Source: Pseudomonadota bacterium
GTDB taxonomy: Bacteria > Pseudomonadota > Gammaproteobacteria > Burkholderiales > Burkholderiaceae_B
Length of the DNA: 17,595 nucleotides
Assembly: GCA_023388835.1 (NCBI GenBank)
Contig: JAEWFK010000110.1
Span: 1-17,595, forward strand
Reading direction: 5' to 3'
Made by a program: the position numbers and the translations under genes. How positions within the stretch are numbered: position 1 is the first letter of the stretch; every line of letters begins with the position of its first letter. The notes beneath the pieces were generated by a model. It was not told where the DNA came from. It made no database searches and was given only the letters and a program-made list of their open reading frames with translations. Of this stretch, positions 14,003 to 17,595 are shown in pieces.

Positions 14003-16453
14003 ATGCAGTTCCATATCGACGCTATGACCTGCAAGGGCTGCGCAGGCAACGTGGTCAAGGCAATCCATTCGGTCGACCCGCAAGCACAGGTCGCCACCGA
14101 TCCGCCCACGCGCGGTGTGGAGGTCCATTCGTCCGCAACGCGCGCGCAAATCGAGGAGGCACTCTGTGCGGCCGGTTATCCGCCGCGCGGGTGCGACGCC
14201 CCGCTCCCCGAGACGTTCTCTCTTCCCCATTCAGAAGCGATGCCCGACGTCTGCCTGCTTGTGCATGGCATGGACTGCGCGAGCTGCGTCGGCAAGGTGG
14301 AAACCGCTATATCGCGCATGCCGGGAGTCGCGGATGTCCGGCTTAACTTCGCCACCGAGAAGCTGGAATTGGAGCTGGCTCCGAATTCGCCCACTCAGCG
14401 GGCAGACATCGAAAAAGCCATAAGAAAGCTCGGCTTCGGCGTGACTGCCATTCCGGATAAAACCGCTACGTCGGGCGACGGTTCCATGATTGCGGCCCCC
14501 GCTGCGGAGCGGCTTCCGCGCTGGTGGCAAACCGGAAAGGGCAAGCAGGTCATCGGCCTTGGGATGCTGATGGGAGGAGCGTACGCGGTTGCCTGGACTT
14601 TTCCCGACTATGGCTCGACCGTCTTTGCCCTGGCCGTCATCGCAGGCGTTTTCCCCTTTTTGCGCAAGGCCGCAGCGCTCGCCTTGTCCGGCTCGCCCTT
14701 CTCCATCGAAACTCTGATGTCCGTGGCAGCGCTCGGAGCGCTGATCATTGGCGAGGCGGAAGAAGCGGCAGCCGTTGTATTTCTGTTTTCGGTCGGCGAG
14801 CTATTGGAGAGTCTGGCGGCCGGCCAGGCCCGCGCCGGCATTCGTGCGCTCGCTTCACTTGTTCCGACGTCGGCGATCTTGCTTGATTCACAGGGGGGGC
14901 AACATACTGTCTCCGCGGCCTCGCTATGCGTGAACGATCGGGTTCTGGTACGGCCAGGTGACCGAGTGCCTGCGGATGGCGTGATTTTCCAGGGCGCTTC
15001 CAGCCTGAACGAAGCCCCCGTGACGGGAGAGTCCGTCCCGCTTGCGAAGTCGGAAGGCGAAAACGTGTACGCCGGCTCCATCAACGTCGATGGGGTGATA
15101 CAGGTTCGCGTAGAGAAAACCGCAGCGGACAACACGATTTCACGCATTATTCAGCTGGTTGAGCAGGCACAGGCATCCAAAGCTCCCACCGCCCGTTTCA
15201 TCGAGCAGTTCAGCCGCTACTACACACCGAGCGTGATGGCGATTGCCGCGCTGATCATGCTCGTGCCGCCGTTGGCGATGGGGGCTGAGTGGGAACTATG
15301 GATCTATCGCGGGCTGGCGCTGCTCCTGATCGCCTGCCCCTGCGCGCTCGTGCTGTCGACGCCGGCTGCTATTGCCTCCGGCTTGGCCGTCGGAACGCGC
15401 CGCGGGCTCCTGATCAAGGGCGGCCATGCATTGGAAACCGTCGGTCGGGCGAATACGATCGCCTTCGACAAGACCGGGACTTTGACTGAAGGCGCACCGC
15501 GCGTCACCGACATTGTTTCCTTTATACAGGGAACTGAAAGTGACGTATTGGCGCTGGCAGCGAGCGTGGAATCGGGCTCCAGTCATCCACTTGCCAGGGC
15601 AATCATGAGCCACGCTCGGGCTCGCAACACTCCTGTCCCCTCGGCCTCACAAGCGTACGCCACCGCCGGTGCTGCGGCGCACGCGACCGTAACCGGGCGT
15701 TCTCTAGCTGTTGGTTCACCCCTTTACGCCGCACAGCTCGGGGAGCTCTCACCTGCACAGCGCGCGCGCGTCGAGTCCATGCAGAACGATGGCAAGACTG
15801 TTTCAGTCCTTATGGATGACAAAACCGGTGAAGCGCTTGGCCTGGTGGCCCTACGGGACGAGTCCAGACAGGACGCGCACCAGGCCGTCGCGCAACTCAA
15901 GGCCATGGGCGTGCGGTCCATCATGCTCACAGGCGACAACCGCCGCACGGCGCAAGCCATTGCTCGTGAATTGGACATAGAGTGGGAAGCCGAACTCCTG
16001 CCACAAGACAAGTTGCGCTTGATCGGGGAGCTGAAACAGAACGCCAAGGTAGCGATGGTGGGAGACGGCATCAACGATGCACCGGCGCTGGCGGCGGCGG
16101 ACGTCGGTATCGCGATGGGCGGCGGTACCGATGTCGCGATCGAGACTGCCGACGCAGCGCTGCTGAAAAACCGCGTCACCGATGTCGCGCATTTGGTCGC
16201 GCTTTCACGCGCCACCATGGCGAACATCCATCAGAATGTGACTTTCGCGCTCGGTTTGAAAGCCCTGTTCCTGCTTACGACGATATCGGGTGTCACCGGA
16301 CTTTGGGTTGCTGTGCTGGCTGATACCGGTGCCACTGCCCTGGTCACGCTCAATGCCCTGCGTCTGCTGCGTTTCAAAGGAGCAAAATCCGTTCAGAGCA
16401 AGCACAGAAAGGGTCGGGATATTCGACAACTGACGCCAGTCCGCGGGCGGTAA
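14003..16453 (+). CDS. cadA: P1B-type heavy-metal-translocating ATPase (Cd/Zn/Pb efflux)
   Basis: Inner-membrane ATPase that exports soft divalent metals from the cytoplasm. The 816 residues contain two N-terminal heavy-metal-associated domains: AMTCKGC (Cys10, Cys13) and GMDCASC (Cys92, Cys95). Transmembrane helices follow, then the actuator motif TGES. The metal-channel motif is CPC (Cys445-Pro-Cys447 in IACPCALVLSTPAA), the phosphorylation site is DKTGTLTEG (Asp489), and the hinge is VGDGINDAPALAAADVGIAMG. CPC with this regulator type favours Cd/Zn/Pb over copper, by inference. AGGAG sits 8 nt before the ATG at 14003. It is transcribed from the 19-bp-spacer promoter upstream. It is intact, though the DNA immediately downstream is decayed. 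zntA or pbrA would be equally defensible names. Confidence 0.96.
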   Translation: MQFHIDAMTCKGCAGNVVKAIHSVDPQAQVATDPPTRGVEVHSSATRAQIEEALCAAGYPPRGCDAPLPETFSLPHSEAMPDVCLLVHGMDCASCVGKVETAISRMPGVADVRLNFATEKLELELAPNSPTQRADIEKAIRKLGFGVTAIPDKTATSGDGSMIAAPAAERLPRWWQTGKGKQVIGLGMLMGGAYAVAWTFPDYGSTVFALAVIAGVFPFLRKAAALALSGSPFSIETLMSVAALGALIIGEAEEAAAVVFLFSVGELLESLAAGQARAGIRALASLVPTSAILLDSQGGQHTVSAASLCVNDRVLVRPGDRVPADGVIFQGASSLNEAPVTGESVPLAKSEGENVYAGSINVDGVIQVRVEKTAADNTISRIIQLVEQAQASKAPTARFIEQFSRYYTPSVMAIAALIMLVPPLAMGAEWELWIYRGLALLLIACPCALVLSTPAAIASGLAVGTRRGLLIKGGHALETVGRANTIAFDKTGTLTEGAPRVTDIVSFIQGTESDVLALAASVESGSSHPLARAIMSHARARNTPVPSASQAYATAGAAAHATVTGRSLAVGSPLYAAQLGELSPAQRARVESMQNDGKTVSVLMDDKTGEALGLVALRDESRQDAHQAVAQLKAMGVRSIMLTGDNRRTAQAIARELDIEWEAELLPQDKLRLIGELKQNAKVAMVGDGINDAPALAAADVGIAMGGGTDVAIETADAALLKNRVTDVAHLVALSRATMANIHQNVTFALGLKALFLLTTISGVTGLWVAVLADTGATALVTLNALRLLRFKGAKSVQSKHRKGRDIRQLTPVRGR

Positions 16454-16634
16454 ACGAAAAGGGAAAGCATCCAAAAACCTACCAAGGACAATAGGCTTTT
16501 GGGCGCCGCACGTTACGGGCGGCGTCATAGCCGCCGGGCTTGGTATTACATGGTTATTACACAAGACAGTGACGCGGTCGCATCGACCATGGAAGCGGGC
16601 GAGCCGACTGATTGGGCGCACGGGGACGGCAACA
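16452..16634 (+). pseudogene. Unidentified coding-like remnant with one hydrophobic segment
   Basis: Directly after the ATPase stop, frame 3 (16452 onwards) is open to a TAG near 16632 but has no ATG. It encodes a likely transmembrane segment, VTGGVIAAGLGITWLL (about 16512-16559), followed by a basic HKTVTRSHRPWKR. It adjoins, in another frame, the start of the quinoprotein remnant, so it could be the last membrane helix of the same dehydrogenase separated by a frameshift. I do not recognise the sequence, and chance cannot be excluded. Confidence 0.3.
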
Positions 16635-17281
16635 TAGGCGGCGAACGATTCTCCGCAGCGGCGCAGATCAACACGGGCAATGAACTGGGGTGGCGCCTCT
16701 ATCGACCCGGACCGCCATTACATGTTCGTGAACGATATGCGCCTTGGCTTATTCAATTACATGATCCCCCGCGACGAAATGACCGGGGAAGGCAGCGGTA
16801 TTGAAATGGGCGCCGTCCCTCAGGAAGGGACGCCATTCGGCGCCATGCGTCAGCGCTTTCTTTCCCCCTTAGGCATCCCGTGCAACAAGCCGCCTTTTGG
16901 CACGATGACCGCCATCGATCTGAAAACGCGGCAGATCGTCTGGCAAGTTCCGGTCGGAACGGTAGAAGAGACGGGCCCGTTCAACATTCCCATGCACCTT
17001 CCGGTTCCCGTTGGCATGCCTACCTTGGGTCCATCGTTGGCCACGCAGGGAGGGCTAGTGTTCTTCGCAGGCCCCCGGACTTCTATCTGCGTGCATGGAA
17101 TAGCGCCACAGGCGAGGAAGTCTGGAAAGGCGCCTTGCCCGTTGGCAGCCAAGGCGGCCCCATGACTTACGTATCGCCCAATACAGGCCGACAGTATGTC
17201 GTCGTTACCGCCGGGGGAGCGCGCCAATCCCCCAAGCGTGGTGATTATGTCATCGCCTACGCGCTAAAGCGCGCGGAATGA
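16589..17281 (+). pseudogene. Remnant of a PQQ-dependent membrane dehydrogenase (glucose/quinate family)
   Basis: Degraded quinoprotein dehydrogenase, a periplasmic sugar or quinate oxidase class that feeds electrons to ubiquinone. Three pieces are visible. From 16589 to about 16685, TDWAHGDGNIGGERFSAAAQIN matches the start of a PQQ propeller domain. From 16680 to about 17072, in another frame, are NWGGASIDPDRHYMFVN, PPFGTMTAIDLKTRQIVW and GMPTLGPSLATQGGLVFFAG from the C-terminal half. From about 17076 to the stop at 17279-17281, in a third reading position, are DFYLRAWNSATGEEVWKG and AGGARQSPKRGDYVIAYAL. The middle of the propeller (several hundred residues) and most or all of the membrane domain are missing. 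It cannot be functional; whether it was gcd or a quinate dehydrogenase is unclear. Confidence 0.88.
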
Positions 17282-17342
17282 ACTTGCGAAAGAGCACAAA
17301 ATGGCAACGCAGGGAGCCACATACCAAAATGCGAGAGTTCGC

Positions 17343-17399
17343 TGAACGCAGCGACACATCCCGAACGCAGCGACACGTCCCGAAAGCAATGACCCGGCC
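17343..17399. repeat. 19-bp tandem repeat, two close copies and one degenerate
   Basis: Units start at 17343, 17362 and 17381. The first two (CGAACGCAGCGACACGTCC type) differ at two positions; the third (CGAAAGCAATGACCCGGCC) is clearly diverged. They lie in the non-coding stretch between the quinoprotein remnant and the right-hand insertion sequence. No function is evident. Confidence 0.75.
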
Positions 17400-17423
17400 T
17401 GCCGGCAGGGACACGCCTTGAAA

Positions 17424-17461
17424 GCAAAAAACCCGCAGAACGTCAATGTTCATGCGGGTTT
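17424..17461 (-). terminator. Intrinsic terminator oriented to the minus strand
   Basis: AAACCCGCA (17429-17437) pairs with TGCGGGTTT (17453-17461); inside it GAAC (17438-17441) pairs with GTTC (17448-17451), leaving a single bulged base and a 6-nt loop. On the minus strand the stem is followed by TTTTTTGC, giving a good Rho-independent terminator; on the plus strand the T-run is only three long. The minus-strand gene it would serve is not in the window, apparently cut off by the element that begins at about 17469. Confidence 0.75.
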
Positions 17462-17468
17462 CCGGTTA

Positions 17469-17595
17469 GGCTCTACATCATGAACGGGGGACGAGCGACA
17501 TTCATTAGACTTGTTTTTGCGAAGAACACGTCTAACGGAAGCAATGCCGATGTCCCCAATCGATTCTATCCTAGGGATCCCTGGGCTGGTGGTCC
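17469..17595 (+). mobile_element. Probable left end of an ISL3-like insertion sequence (partial)
   Basis: From 17469 the sequence starts GGCTCTACATCATGAACGG; GGCTCT is the kind of terminus I associate with ISL3-family elements. About 80 bp later a transposase-like start codon follows. The 8 bp before it (TCCGGTTA, 17461-17468) would be the target duplication if the element is of this family, but the right end is outside the window. A 6-bp inverted repeat, TTAGAC (17505-17510) and GTCTAA (17530-17535), lies before the start codon. The assignment rests on family resemblance recalled from memory. Confidence 0.4.
17550..17595 (+). CDS. N-terminus of a probable ISL3-family transposase (partial)
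   Basis: The frame starting at the ATG at 17550 reads MSPIDSILGIPGLVV and runs off the right edge. The pattern of a short leader followed by LLxLPGL-like residues resembles the first residues of ISL3-family transposases. GGAAG at 17537-17541 is 8 nt before this ATG, better spaced than for the in-frame ATG at 17544. Only 15 codons are visible, so the call is tentative. Confidence 0.4.
   Translation, partial: MSPIDSILGIPGLVV

Noticed and set aside
16473..16500. AAAAACCTA / TAGGCTTTT hairpin as terminator of the metal ATPase gene
   Set aside because: The stem has an internal mismatch and a 10-nt loop, is AT-rich outside four central pairs, and lies in a coding-like frame; too weak to annotate.
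17343..17399. Possible CRISPR array
   Set aside because: The 19-bp units are directly adjacent without spacers, the third is degenerate, and there are no cas genes in the window.
17454..17595. Minus-strand open frame entering from the right edge and ending within the terminator stem
   Set aside because: It is open for about 47 codons but resembles no family I know, and the opposite strand offers a better-supported transposase-like start; kept only as an alternative.

Overview
The window looks like a chromosomal segment of a betaproteobacterium of the Alcaligenaceae (Bordetella/Achromobacter relatives). This rests on the recognisable nuo gene set, on a 373-residue general porin directly upstream of nuoA (as I recall the layout in Bordetella), and on GC-rich coding sequence. 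No database search was possible, so the genus is an inference.

Left third (1-6454, minus strand). The respiratory complex I operon runs nuoA-B-C-D-E-F-G, with only the first 130 codons of nuoG inside the window. It is preceded by an extended -10 promoter candidate. Upstream of it lies a signal-peptide-bearing outer-membrane porin, separated from nuoA by three successive hairpins, the last a strong, probably bidirectional intrinsic terminator.

Middle (6455-11511, plus strand). A 356-bp divergent intergenic region separates the porin from a two-gene bacterial NHEJ operon. It encodes Ku, with a long Lys/Ala/Thr-rich tail, translationally coupled by ATGA to a three-domain LigD (phosphoesterase, ligase, polymerase). 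All catalytic residues I could check in LigD are present. A short-chain dehydrogenase with a C-terminal hydrophobic extension follows.

Right-middle (11590-13349). A small YchJ/SEC-C-type protein converges on a siderophore-interacting flavoprotein reductase. The latter is divergent from a MarR regulator, and the 61-bp gap between them holds two matching 15-bp operator-like dyads centred 32 bp apart.

Right (13441-16453). A heavy-metal module: a PbrR/CadR-type MerR regulator is divergent from a P1B-type Cd/Zn/Pb ATPase with two metal-binding domains. The ATPase promoter has the MerR-class 19-bp spacer covered by a 21-bp dyad. The regulator has its own TTGAAC-17-TATAGT promoter, and an extra unexplained palindrome lies between the two.

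Far right (16454-17595). Decayed DNA: a quinoprotein (glucose/quinate family) dehydrogenase remnant with an internal deletion and a frameshift, a 19-bp tandem repeat, an orphan minus-strand terminator, and what looks like the left end and transposase start of an ISL3-like insertion sequence cut by the window edge. I found no tRNA, rRNA or CRISPR array. Most of the window is conventional; the most unusual parts are the regulatory architecture at 12851-12911 and 13867-14002 and the decayed right end.
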